This document shows positions 1-7,010 of a stretch of DNA of 14,705 nt, in pieces. Position 1 is the stretch's first letter; every line of letters starts with the position of its first letter. The translations under genes and the position numbers were made by a program. Source of the stretch: an uncultured Mollicutes bacterium (GTDB lineage: Bacteria > Bacillota_I > Bacilli_A > RFN20 > CAG-826); assembly GCA_900549975.1 (NCBI GenBank), contig URQK01000035.1, forward strand, positions 1-14,705. The letters run 5' to 3'. The notes beneath the pieces were generated by a model. It saw nothing but the letters and a program-made list of their open reading frames with translations, did not search any database and was not told the origin of the DNA.

Positions 1-1
1 A

Positions 2-508
2 TTCATCAAGAAATTTTTCCCGGTTATGGCATTCGCATTCTCAACCGCTACATCCAATGCGACCATTCCGATGTCTATTGATACCCTTTCCAAGAAGGTT
101 GGTGTATCCAAGAAGATTTCTTCATTTACGATTCCGCTTGGAGCAACAATCAACATGGATGGTACTGCATTAATGCAGGTTGTCGCTACAATCTTTATCG
201 CAGGTGTTGCTGGATACACAGTACACCTTCCACAGTTGATCTTAATTGGTCTATTAGCTGTTATTGCTTCTGTTGGTACACCAGCTGCTCCAGGTGCAGG
301 CGCAATTATCCTATTTACAATCTTATCTGGTGTTGGATTCACAAATCCTATCGCATTATCAGTATATGCATTGATTCTCGCAATCAACCGACCAATTGAA
401 ATGCTTGTTACCGCATTAAATGTTACAGGTGATACTGCCTGTGCAATGGTTGTATGCAAGAGTGAAAACTCTCTCAACGAAGAAGTATTCAATACAGTAA
501 ACAAGTAA
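2..508 (+). CDS. Dicarboxylate/amino acid:cation (Na+) symporter, DAACS family, 3' part only
   Basis: This is a membrane carrier that brings an amino acid or dicarboxylate into the cell with sodium or protons. Only the C-terminal ~169 residues are present, because the reading frame is open to the left edge. Counting from the internal Met at position 26, the sodium-site motif NMDGT is at residues 43-47, the HP1-like segment AFSTATSNATIP at 4-15, the HP2-like tip SVGTPAAPGAG at 82-92, and the TM8 signature NVTGD at 132-136. These are the conserved blocks of the GltPh/GltT/DctA fold. Aligned on NVTGD, the position of the GltPh substrate-binding Arg397 is Val128 and Asp394 is Glu125, so an acidic substrate is not assured. 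G+C (~42% in the first 120 bases) and the use of C-ending codons are well above the neighbours. The gene ends in TAA followed by a terminator. The family call is firm; the substrate is not. Confidence 0.9.
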   Translation, partial: FIKKFFPVMAFAFSTATSNATIPMSIDTLSKKVGVSKKISSFTIPLGATINMDGTALMQVVATIFIAGVAGYTVHLPQLILIGLLAVIASVGTPAAPGAGAIILFTILSGVGFTNPIALSVYALILAINRPIEMLVTALNVTGDTACAMVVCKSENSLNEEVFNTVNK

Positions 509-518
509 TCGATCTATG

Positions 519-548
519 AAAGTCACTTCAAACGAAGTGGCTTTTTTT
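519..548 (+). terminator. Rho-independent terminator of the symporter gene
   Basis: AGTCACTTC (521-529) pairs with GAAGTGGCT (534-542) around the loop AAAC, with one G-U pair, and a T-run follows at once. It starts about 12 bases after the stop codon. Confidence 0.9.
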
Positions 549-551
549 ATA

Positions 552-573
552 GGTAACAACGCGTTGCTTTACC
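552..573. promoter_or_regulatory. Inverted repeat upstream of the ABC exporter operon (possible operator)
   Basis: A perfect 10-bp palindrome CAACGCGTTG (557-566) is flanked by GGTAA (552-556) and TTACC (569-573), with two unpaired bases on the right. It lies after the previous terminator and 47 bp before the exporter ATPase start, and no T-run follows it, so it does not look like a terminator. An operator or a 5' leader hairpin is possible. I found no second copy near the TetR gene in this window. I could not place a convincing promoter here. Confidence 0.45.
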
Positions 574-619
574 CATGTTCTTTTCTTTGCAAATTTATAG
601 TTAATGGAGGAAATCAAAA

Positions 620-1525
620 ATGGAAAACGTTATTGAAATTCAACATCTTATAAAAGACTTTAAAGATGTACGTGCCGTTAACGATTTATCATTTAAAGTA
701 AAAAAAGGAGAATTTTTTGCTTTTTTAGGTGTTAATGGTGCCGGTAAGTCTACAACTATATCGATAATGTGCGGAAAGTTATCCCGTAACAGCGGATCTG
801 TTTTAATTAATGGTTTAGACATTGATAAAGATATGGATCAAATACGAAAAGTACTCGGTGTTGTTTATCAAAATAATGTACTTGATAAAGTATTAACTGT
901 TTATGACAATTTAAAATTCCGTGCTGGATTATATAACATTACTAGAGAAGAATTTAAAAAGCGTTATGAATATTTTGCAGATATTTTAGATTTTAAAGAT
1001 TTAAAAGATCGTGTATATGGCAAATTATCTGGCGGACAAAAAAGACGTGTTGATATTGCAAGAGCCTTACTTCATAATCCTGAAATATTAATTCTTGATG
1101 AACCTACAACTGGTTTAGACCCTCAAACAAGAAAATTAGTTTGGGAAGTTATTGATAAAATTCGTAAAGAACGTCAAATGACTGTGTTTTTAACCACACA
1201 TTACATGGAAGAAGTTAGTGACGCTAATTACGTCGTCATTTTGAATAAAGGTGAAATAGTTGCTTCTGGTACGCCTTTAGAATTAAAAAATAAATATACG
1301 GGCGATTTTATAAGCATTTATAGCATTAAAAAAGAGGACATTGATAAACTTGGCTTAAAATATGAAATTATTCCTAATGGCTATCGTATTGAAGTAAAAG
1401 ATACAGAAGAAGCCACAAAATTAATAACTACCTATCCAAATTTATTTAAAGATTATGAAGTTATAAAAGGAAAAATGGATGATGTATTCTTAAATGCCAC
1501 TGGCATAAAGTTAGGGGGCGACTAA
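620..1525 (+). CDS. ABC-2 type exporter, ATP-binding subunit (DrrA/CcmA-like)
   Basis: This ATPase drives the membrane permease encoded directly downstream, acting at the inner face of the membrane. The 301 residues hold one complete nucleotide-binding domain: Walker A GVNGAGKST (37-45), Q-loop Gln84, signature LSGGQ (136-140), Walker B ILILDEP ending in Asp160-Glu161, and H-loop His194. The last ~80 residues form the extra C-terminal domain typical of drug or antibiotic exporter ATPases of the DrrA type (DUF4162-like). The start is supported by GGAGG at 606-610, 9 bases before the ATG. One base separates its stop codon from the permease start, so the two are translated together. Substrate is unknown; DrrA-type exporters carry drugs, peptides or lipids. 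The converging TetR gene is a candidate regulator by position only. Confidence 0.9.
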   Translation: MENVIEIQHLIKDFKDVRAVNDLSFKVKKGEFFAFLGVNGAGKSTTISIMCGKLSRNSGSVLINGLDIDKDMDQIRKVLGVVYQNNVLDKVLTVYDNLKFRAGLYNITREEFKKRYEYFADILDFKDLKDRVYGKLSGGQKRRVDIARALLHNPEILILDEPTTGLDPQTRKLVWEVIDKIRKERQMTVFLTTHYMEEVSDANYVVILNKGEIVASGTPLELKNKYTGDFISIYSIKKEDIDKLGLKYEIIPNGYRIEVKDTEEATKLITTYPNLFKDYEVIKGKMDDVFLNATGIKLGGD

Positions 1526-1526
1526 T

Positions 1527-2429
1527 ATGGTACTTATGAATTTATTAAAAAGAAATATAAAATTATTTTTTAAAGATAAAGGATTAGTAATATCATCTCT
1601 TATTACTCCAATGATCTTAATATTACTTTATGTTACATTTTTAAAGAATGTCTATGTCGATTCATTTAATAGTGCGATTGCTAATGTTGGAATAACTATT
1701 GAAGATAAATATATCAATGGCTTTGTCTATGGTTGGTTATTTTCTTCTTTATTAGCGGTATCAAGTGTTACGGTATCATTTTGTTCTAACCTATTAATGG
1801 TACAAGATAAAGTAACTGGTTCCATTAATGATATTGAAATTGCTCCTATAAAAAAGACCACCATTGCGATAAGTTATTATTTAGCAAGTATGATAGTTAC
1901 AATGATTATTATATTATTAGAAGCCTTAGTAGGATTTATTATTATGTCATGTACAGGATGGTTCTTGTCTCTCAGTGATGTTTTACAAATATTATTATCT
2001 TCATTCTTATTAGTTAATTTTGGAACAGCATTATCCTCAATTATTCATCATTTTTTAACCACTCAAGGTCAAATATCTGCAGTCGGAACACTTGTTTCAT
2101 CCGTTTATGGATTTATATGTGGTGCCTATATGCCAATTAGTCAATTTGGTTCTGTATTACAAAACATATTAGGATTCTTACCAGGAACATACGCCACTTC
2201 GTTAATACGTTCTTTCTATGAACGTGGAGTATTAAATAGATTAGTAAATGAATGTAATTTGCCACAAGAAGTAGTGAATAGTATAGCCGCTAACTTCGAC
2301 ATCAATGTTTCATTTTTCTCTCATCAAGTACCTGTTTGGTGCGAATATTTAATTCTCTTTCTTAGCGTTGTTATCTTGATTGGTGTGTATATTTTAATTA
2401 ACATTAAAAAGAAAGCACAAAACAATTAA
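1527..2429 (+). CDS. ABC-2 type exporter, permease subunit
   Basis: This is the membrane partner of the preceding ATPase. The 300 residues show six hydrophobic segments at about 20-39, 66-88, 114-140, 150-172, 183-205 and 272-292. Between segments 5 and 6 is the motif GAYMPISQFGSVLQNILGF followed by LPGTY, which resembles the conserved G-x-P...LP block of ABC-2 membrane proteins. AGGGGG (1513-1518) precedes ATG 1527 by 8 bases; a second ATG three codons on (1536) is possible but worse placed. The size fits a half-transporter that dimerises with two ATPase copies. The long outside-facing loop between segments 5 and 6 (~206-271) contains two cysteines or fewer and no obvious domain. The transported compound cannot be inferred. 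Confidence 0.88.
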   Translation: MVLMNLLKRNIKLFFKDKGLVISSLITPMILILLYVTFLKNVYVDSFNSAIANVGITIEDKYINGFVYGWLFSSLLAVSSVTVSFCSNLLMVQDKVTGSINDIEIAPIKKTTIAISYYLASMIVTMIIILLEALVGFIIMSCTGWFLSLSDVLQILLSSFLLVNFGTALSSIIHHFLTTQGQISAVGTLVSSVYGFICGAYMPISQFGSVLQNILGFLPGTYATSLIRSFYERGVLNRLVNECNLPQEVVNSIAANFDINVSFFSHQVPVWCEYLILFLSVVILIGVYILINIKKKAQNN

Positions 2430-2431
2430 AA

Positions 2432-2671
2432 ATGGATTTATTATTAAAAAACATCAACAAAATTCATACAACTTTACTTGGTGATATAAGAATTAAGAAA
2501 AATTTAAAATTAGAAAAAAATATTGATTCAGTCGAGTTTTGTAAAGAAATTATTCTAAACAAAGAAACAAGTATTACCCATATTGGTAAAAATTATTATT
2601 GTTTATATAAGAATATAAAAATCGTTATTAATTCATATTCCTTTACTATTATAACCGCTCACACTATTTAA
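2432..2671 (+). CDS. Small DUF3781-family protein
   Basis: This 79-residue soluble protein has no known function. Its start IHTT..G..RIKKNL, the middle VEFCKEIIL and the ending SYSFTIITAH match my memory of the DUF3781 family, including a lone GKNYYC segment and the terminal ITAH. It begins 2 bases after the permease stop and has no good ribosome site of its own, only an A/G-rich stretch inside the permease end, so it is probably translated by coupling to the exporter genes. Its last 8 bases overlap the end of the TetR gene on the other strand. Position suggests it is made together with the exporter, but no role can be assigned. Confidence 0.75.
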   Translation: MDLLLKNINKIHTTLLGDIRIKKNLKLEKNIDSVEFCKEIILNKETSITHIGKNYYCLYKNIKIVINSYSFTIITAHTI

Positions 2672-3218
2672 TTAATTCAAAGAAATAAGTTGTTATTTTT
2701 TCCGGTGTTTCTAAGCAATTATTTTTAAACCAATAATCCATTACAACCACAAATAATTCCGTAACTTTATTTAAAGACAATTCCATTGGTAAATTATTAT
2801 TAGCAATAGAATTGTTTTTTATTATTATATTAGAAATAGGACTAATAACATCTTTCATATTGTTAATAAAGATATTTTTACTTTCGCTAGATAAAATTGC
2901 ACTAATGAGTTCTTTTTCATCGTGCAAATGATAAAAAATGTGTGTGATTAAATGGGAATAATCTAAAATATTTGCTTTCGAAAAATCATGAGTTTTTTCT
3001 TCTTTTAAAGAATGGGAAAATACATGTTCAAAAATATGGTTTGATATCGAAGCTAATAATTCCTCTTTCGTTTTAAAATGAGCATAAAATGTTGATCTAG
3101 AAACTTTTGATTCTTGAAGTATATCTTCAATAGTAATTCTCGAGAATGGTTTTTCTTTAAGTACTTTAGCAAAGGCATCATAAATCGCATATCTTGTTTT
3201 TAATATTCTTTTATCCAT
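2664..3218 (-). CDS. TetR/AcrR family transcriptional regulator
   Basis: This is a DNA-binding repressor type. Residues ~8-55 form the TetR_N helix-turn-helix domain, with ITIEDILQESKVSRSTFYAHF (29-49) as turn and recognition helix and KTKEELL after it. The rest is an all-helical ligand and dimer domain ending in a WFKNN...TPEKITTYFF pattern, like the TetR_C_7/8 group. The 184 residues are normal for the family. AAGGAG (3228-3233 on the minus strand) sits 9 bases before the ATG. The gene converges on the exporter operon (8-bp overlap) and diverges from the FecCD importer operon, so it could control itself and either neighbour. The divergent gap is the usual place for its operator. The inducer is unknown. 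Confidence 0.9.
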   Translation of the reverse strand: MDKRILKTRYAIYDAFAKVLKEKPFSRITIEDILQESKVSRSTFYAHFKTKEELLASISNHIFEHVFSHSLKEEKTHDFSKANILDYSHLITHIFYHLHDEKELISAILSSESKNIFINNMKDVISPISNIIIKNNSIANNNLPMELSLNKVTELFVVVMDYWFKNNCLETPEKITTYFFELIK

Positions 3219-3249
3219 AAAGTAAGACTCCTTGTTTAGTATATATATA

Positions 3250-3255
3250 ATTATA
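3250..3255 (-). promoter_or_regulatory. Probable -10 element of the TetR gene
   Basis: On the minus strand a perfect TATAAT lies 32 bases before the TetR start, inside a very A/T-rich stretch (3238-3262). The matching -35 (TTTAAT at 17-bp spacing) is poor, so the assignment is tentative. Confidence 0.35.
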
Positions 3256-3307
3256 ATACACTTTGTTTTGTAATTAAAAGATTTTATCGAACAAAATAGC
3301 CAAATTG

Positions 3308-3336
3308 TTGCAATATCTTTGTTATTTTGCTAGACT
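3308..3336 (+). promoter_or_regulatory. Possible promoter of the FecCD importer operon
   Basis: TTGCAA (3308-3313), a 17-bp spacer and TAGACT (3331-3336) preceded by TGC (extended -10) lie just ahead of the permease ribosome site. Transcription would begin about 3343, giving a very short leader with no room for a riboswitch. Confidence 0.4.
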
Positions 3337-3358
3337 TTTCATTGCAAATGGAGATATT

Positions 3359-4435
3359 ATGAGCGACGAATTAGATTTAAAATTAAAGAAAGAAAAAAGC
3401 AAAAAAATCCAAATCATTATTAGTTTAATAATAATGGTTATTCTTTTTTTTGCTATTTCTTTATTCGTTGGTTCTTCAAGTATGACAATCATTGATGCTT
3501 TTAAAGCATTATTAAAACAAAGCACTCCAACTTATAACCGTATTATGTGGAGCATCAGAATGCCTCGCGTATTAGCAGCACTTATTGCCGGGGCTGGTTT
3601 ATCCGTTTCCGGGCTAATTATGCAAACTGTTTTAGGCAATCAAATGGCTTCTCCTTCAACATTAGGAGTATCAAATGCCGCGGTATTTGGCGCAAATGTA
3701 TCAATTATTGTGTTTGCTGGTGGATTTTTAGTTACAGGAAACAATATTAATAACTATCTTAGTAGCGCCAATCCATTCCAGACATCATTAATGGCTTTTA
3801 TATTTTCTTTTGGTTCTATATTATTAATATTACTATTATGCAAAATTAAAAATTATTCGCCAAATACTACTATTTTAGCAGGTATTGCTATTGGATCAAT
3901 TTGGACTGCCGCTACAACTATATTACAATTTTACGCTACTGATGTTAATTTGTCCGCGGCGGTAATATGGAATTTCGGTGACTTAGGAAGAGCAACTTAT
4001 CGCACTGATTTAATAATGTTTATTGTGATAGCCATATCATCTGTTTTCTTTATTATTTCTAGTTGGAAATATAACGTTTTATTGAGTGGCGATAACTTTG
4101 CTAAAAGTACTGGTATTAATATCAATGTATTAAGATTTGTTTCTCTTTTATTAGCATCATTAATTACTTCTGTTTGCGTTTCATTTTTAGGAATAATTGG
4201 ATTTGTTGGAATTATTTGTCCGCATATTTTAAAAAAAATATTAGGACAAGATCATCGTTATTTAATTCCTTCTTCGATTCTTTCTGGAAGTGTCTTACTT
4301 TTACTTGCCGATACTTTATCAAGAAGTTTTGGAAATGGAAGTGCTCTTCCAGTTGGGGCAATAACATCTCTTCTTGGTGCGCCTTTCTTCTTATATATTA
4401 TTTTTTCTTCTAAAAGAGGTGAAGCCAATGCTTAG
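3359..4435 (+). CDS. FecCD-family ABC importer permease (iron-siderophore/heme/cobalamin type)
   Basis: This is the membrane channel of a BtuCD/FhuB-type importer. From ATG 3359 it has 358 residues, a usual length, with about ten hydrophobic segments. FecCD hallmarks are visible: IRMPRVLAALIAGAGLSVSG followed by MQ..LGN.MASPSTLGV near the N-terminal third, and GIIGFVGIICPHI with G.DHR.LIP...G...LL.AD...R and LPVG..T...GAPFF near the end. I chose 3359 because GGAG (3350-3353) sits 5 bases before it; the in-frame TTG at 3305 would add 18 non-family residues and lacks a ribosome site. The last 8 bases overlap the ATPase gene. The start of the operon is divergent from the TetR gene. Substrate class is a chelated metal or tetrapyrrole; the sequence does not say which. 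Confidence 0.92.
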   Translation: MSDELDLKLKKEKSKKIQIIISLIIMVILFFAISLFVGSSSMTIIDAFKALLKQSTPTYNRIMWSIRMPRVLAALIAGAGLSVSGLIMQTVLGNQMASPSTLGVSNAAVFGANVSIIVFAGGFLVTGNNINNYLSSANPFQTSLMAFIFSFGSILLILLLCKIKNYSPNTTILAGIAIGSIWTAATTILQFYATDVNLSAAVIWNFGDLGRATYRTDLIMFIVIAISSVFFIISSWKYNVLLSGDNFAKSTGININVLRFVSLLLASLITSVCVSFLGIIGFVGIICPHILKKILGQDHRYLIPSSILSGSVLLLLADTLSRSFGNGSALPVGAITSLLGAPFFLYIIFSSKRGEANA

Positions 4436-5186
4436 TATTCAAAATTTATCTTCATCTTATGATAAAAAAAGTAATATTATAAATGATATTTCTTTAACGC
4501 TTAATAATGGCTTAATTGGTATTGTATTAGGAAAAAATGGTGCAGGTAAATCCACATTATTTAAAACAATCTTAAATATGATGAAATTTAAAAATGGTGA
4601 AATCATATTAAATGATGTTTCTATTAATACTTTATCTAGTAAAGAACGAGCCAAAAAAATAAGCTATGTACCACAAGATATTAAGTTTGGTGAATTAAGT
4701 GTTTATGATACGATTTTATCTGGTCGTATTAGTTCATTTAATTACGTAGCAACTAAAGAAGATAAAGAAAAAGTAATGCACATTATTCATGATATGCATT
4801 TAGAAAACATTATGCTTAAAAATGTCACTTGTTTAAGTGGCGGGGAAAAACAAAAAGTTGCTATTGCTCGTGCTTTAGTTCAAGAACCAGAACTTATTAT
4901 ATTTGATGAACCAACTGGTAATCTTGATATTAATAATGAACATTTAATATTAAAAGAAGCCAGAAAAATTGTTAAAGATAAAAATATTATGATATTAATA
5001 GCAATTCATGACTTAAATTTAGCACTAAATTATGGTGATAAATTTTTCTTTTTAAAAGAAGGAAAATTAATTAGTGAAAGACTATCATCAGAAATTGATG
5101 AAGAAATTATAAAAAAAACATTTGATATTGATGTAGAAATCAAAAACATTGATAATCAAAAAATAATATTAGCCAAGTTAGATTAA
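4428..5186 (+). CDS. FecE/BtuD-type ABC importer ATP-binding protein
   Basis: This is the ATPase of the importer. From ATG 4428 it has 252 residues, with Walker A GKNGAGKST (35-43), Q-loop Gln83, signature LSGGE (136-140), Walker B LIIFDEP (Asp160, Glu161) and H-loop His194 in AIHDLNLAL. The last motif and the YVPQ segment are typical of the iron-chelate/cobalamin ATPases. The start lies 8 bases inside the permease end, with AGAGGTG (4415-4421) in front of it. An upstream in-frame start at 4374 would add 18 residues that are out-of-frame permease sequence, so I rejected it. It pairs with the preceding permease and the following binding lipoprotein. No key residue is missing. Confidence 0.93.
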   Translation: MLSIQNLSSSYDKKSNIINDISLTLNNGLIGIVLGKNGAGKSTLFKTILNMMKFKNGEIILNDVSINTLSSKERAKKISYVPQDIKFGELSVYDTILSGRISSFNYVATKEDKEKVMHIIHDMHLENIMLKNVTCLSGGEKQKVAIARALVQEPELIIFDEPTGNLDINNEHLILKEARKIVKDKNIMILIAIHDLNLALNYGDKFFFLKEGKLISERLSSEIDEEIIKKTFDIDVEIKNIDNQKIILAKLD

Positions 5187-5202
5187 GATAAGGAGATTTA
5201 TT

Positions 5203-6366
5203 ATGAAAAGAAACAAGTTATTTATTATTTCTTTACTAGCACTTACACTATGTTCTTGTAATTCCAGTAGTGAATCAAATTCTACTAGTACAAATAACAA
5301 TACTAACATTGAAATTACCGATTTAATTGGAAGAAAAAACACAATTAATCCTGGCAGTTATAAACAAGTGGTTTGTATTGGTGCTGGTGCATTACGCCTA
5401 TATAGTTATGTTGGTGATGTGTCTTTTCTTAGCGGGGTTGAAGATATCGATAATACTTCACTTACAAATCGTCCGAAAATGTTTGATGGAGTTGCTCGTC
5501 CTTATGTTATTGCTTATGGAGACACATTTAGTAAACTACCATCATGTGGTGTAGGCGGCCCAATGGCCCAACTCGCGGAAGCTGAAAAAATACTAAACTG
5601 TAATCCAGATATTGTCATATCTGAATATGAAGATGTTAATAAAGCTAATGCTCTTCAAGAACAACTTGGAGTTCCTGTTATAACTTTAAGATATGGCGCT
5701 AAAGGGGTATTTGATGATAATATTAAAAATAGTATTGATTTGCTGGGAAAAGTATTTAATAGAAACGAAAAAGCCACTGCTTTAAATAATTATATTGAAG
5801 CCCAAAAAGAAGAAATATTTAATAAAACAAAAGACATTAAAGAAGAAAATAAAAAATCCACTTATATTTGTGGATTAGGAAACTGGGGAACAACTAATCA
5901 ATATATGACCGCACAAAATTATGAGCCATTTAATGTTGCGCATATTAAAAATGTCGTTAATGATTTAGCTAAAGATGGTATTCAAGAAATTGAAAAGGAA
6001 AAATTCGTTGATTTAGGGAAAAATATGGATATTATGATTTTTGATGCGGCAGCAATCAAAAATATTAAACCACTTTATAAAGAAGATCCAACAATATTTG
6101 ATGAATGTAAAGCTTGGCAAAATGGAGAAGTTTATCTTCAAATGGCTTATAATGCTTACTATACAAATGTCGAACTTGCTTTAGCCAATACTTGGTACAA
6201 TGCAAAAATAGTTTATCCTGAATTATTTGAGTATGTTAGCATTGAAGACAAAGTAAATGAGATTTGCACACAATTTTTAGGTAAGAATTTATATAACAAA
6301 ATAATTTCTTACCCAAATAGTTTTGGTGGATATCAAAAAATCAACACCAAAACATTCTTTGCTTAG
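5203..6366 (+). CDS. ABC importer substrate-binding lipoprotein (Peripla_BP_2/FepB-BtuF type)
   Basis: This lipid-anchored receptor hands the substrate to the FecCD/FecE transporter. The signal peptide MKRNKLFIISLLALTL is followed by C-S-C, with Cys19 as the likely lipidated residue, and then a Ser/Asn/Thr-rich linker (20-35). The mature part starts with the class III binding-protein hallmark ITDLIGRKNTI, then VVCIGAGALRLYSYVGDVSF and GVEDID. The second lobe begins near 215 (STYICGLGNWGTTNQY). I recall the GALRLY variety from transporters annotated for iron or corrinoids in anaerobes. The total of 387 residues is slightly long for the family. AAGGAG (5190-5195) is 7 bases before the ATG. The spacing to the ATPase is 16 bases, so it is in the same operon. 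Ligand unknown. Confidence 0.9.
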   Translation: MKRNKLFIISLLALTLCSCNSSSESNSTSTNNNTNIEITDLIGRKNTINPGSYKQVVCIGAGALRLYSYVGDVSFLSGVEDIDNTSLTNRPKMFDGVARPYVIAYGDTFSKLPSCGVGGPMAQLAEAEKILNCNPDIVISEYEDVNKANALQEQLGVPVITLRYGAKGVFDDNIKNSIDLLGKVFNRNEKATALNNYIEAQKEEIFNKTKDIKEENKKSTYICGLGNWGTTNQYMTAQNYEPFNVAHIKNVVNDLAKDGIQEIEKEKFVDLGKNMDIMIFDAAAIKNIKPLYKEDPTIFDECKAWQNGEVYLQMAYNAYYTNVELALANTWYNAKIVYPELFEYVSIEDKVNEICTQFLGKNLYNKIISYPNSFGGYQKINTKTFFA

Positions 6367-6381
6367 GAGATTTAACTAAAT

Positions 6382-6963
6382 ATGAACGAAGTTGAAACCT
6401 TTTTTGATAAATGTGCTTGTTCGTGGGACAAAAATGAGTGTCACTCTATTGAAGAAAAAAAGTATTTATTAGATAAAGTAGATATTAAACCAAATTCTAA
6501 AATTTTAGATATTGCCTGTGGAACTGGAGTTATTACTCGTTTGTTACATGAGTATTCTAATTCTGTAGTTAAAGGTATTGATATATCTCAAAACATGATT
6601 GATATTGCTAAAAAGAAGTATCAATCAGACAATTGGGCAATATTTGAAAAATGCGATTTTATTAATTCAAAAGAACAAAACTATTACGATTACGCTATTA
6701 TATATAACGCATATCCACACTTCTTAGATACCGATGCATTTGCTAAAAAGTTAAGTGAAGTGCTTAAAAAAGGCGGCAAATTTGCAATATTACATTCTTT
6801 ATCCCGCTATGAACTGCAACGTCATCATAGTGGTAGAGCGGTTAATGTATCACGTACTTTAAATGCTCCGCTTATTGAAAGTAAAGTATTTGAGCCCTAT
6901 TTTGATATTATTGAAGCAAGTGAAACTGAACATACATTTGTGCTTATAGGAAGAAAAAAGTAA
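6382..6963 (+). CDS. Class I SAM-dependent methyltransferase, last gene of the importer operon
   Basis: This is a cytoplasmic enzyme that transfers a methyl group from S-adenosylmethionine. Its 193 residues show motif I ILDIACGTG (41-49), the acidic ribose-binding Asp67 in GIDIS, NMIDIAKKKY after it, and post-motif III LKKGGKFAILHS (128-139). This is the Methyltransf_11/25 fold. A distinctive His/Arg-rich stretch HSLSRYELQRHHSGRAVN (138-155) follows and may shape the acceptor site. It starts 15 bases after the binding-protein stop with GGAGA (6366-6370) in front, so it is co-transcribed with the importer and should act on the imported compound or something made from it. A methyltransferase after FecCD-type transporter genes is not the standard set. 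A strong terminator follows. Confidence 0.88.
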   Translation: MNEVETFFDKCACSWDKNECHSIEEKKYLLDKVDIKPNSKILDIACGTGVITRLLHEYSNSVVKGIDISQNMIDIAKKKYQSDNWAIFEKCDFINSKEQNYYDYAIIYNAYPHFLDTDAFAKKLSEVLKKGGKFAILHSLSRYELQRHHSGRAVNVSRTLNAPLIESKVFEPYFDIIEASETEHTFVLIGRKK

Positions 6964-6966
6964 AAC

Positions 6967-7007
6967 AAAATCCAAGATTACTTATAATTAGCTAGTCTTG
7001 GATTTTT
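6967..7007. terminator. Bidirectional terminator between methyltransferase and MerR genes
   Basis: AAAATCCAAGA (6967-6977) pairs with TCTTGGATTTT (6996-7006); three more pairs extend it inward around a 12-base loop (6981-6992). A T-run lies on the + side and an A-run on the left arm gives the T-run for the minus strand. It sits between two converging stop codons. Confidence 0.88.
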
Positions 7008-7010
7008 ATT

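Noticed and set aside
552..573. Second terminator after the symporter gene
   Set aside because: No T-run follows the hairpin, and a complete terminator lies just upstream.
3305..3358. Longer N-terminus for the FecCD permease from TTG 3305
   Set aside because: The extra 18 residues do not resemble the family, there is no ribosome site ahead of 3305, and GGAG is well placed for ATG 3359.
3219..3358. Cobalamin riboswitch or Fur box before the importer operon
   Set aside because: No B12-box-like or GATAATGATTATC-like sequence is visible, and the likely leader is too short for a riboswitch.
4374..4427. Earlier start for the FecE-type ATPase
   Set aside because: The added residues are permease codons read in another frame; ATG 4428 has AGAGGTG in front and gives the normal N-terminus.
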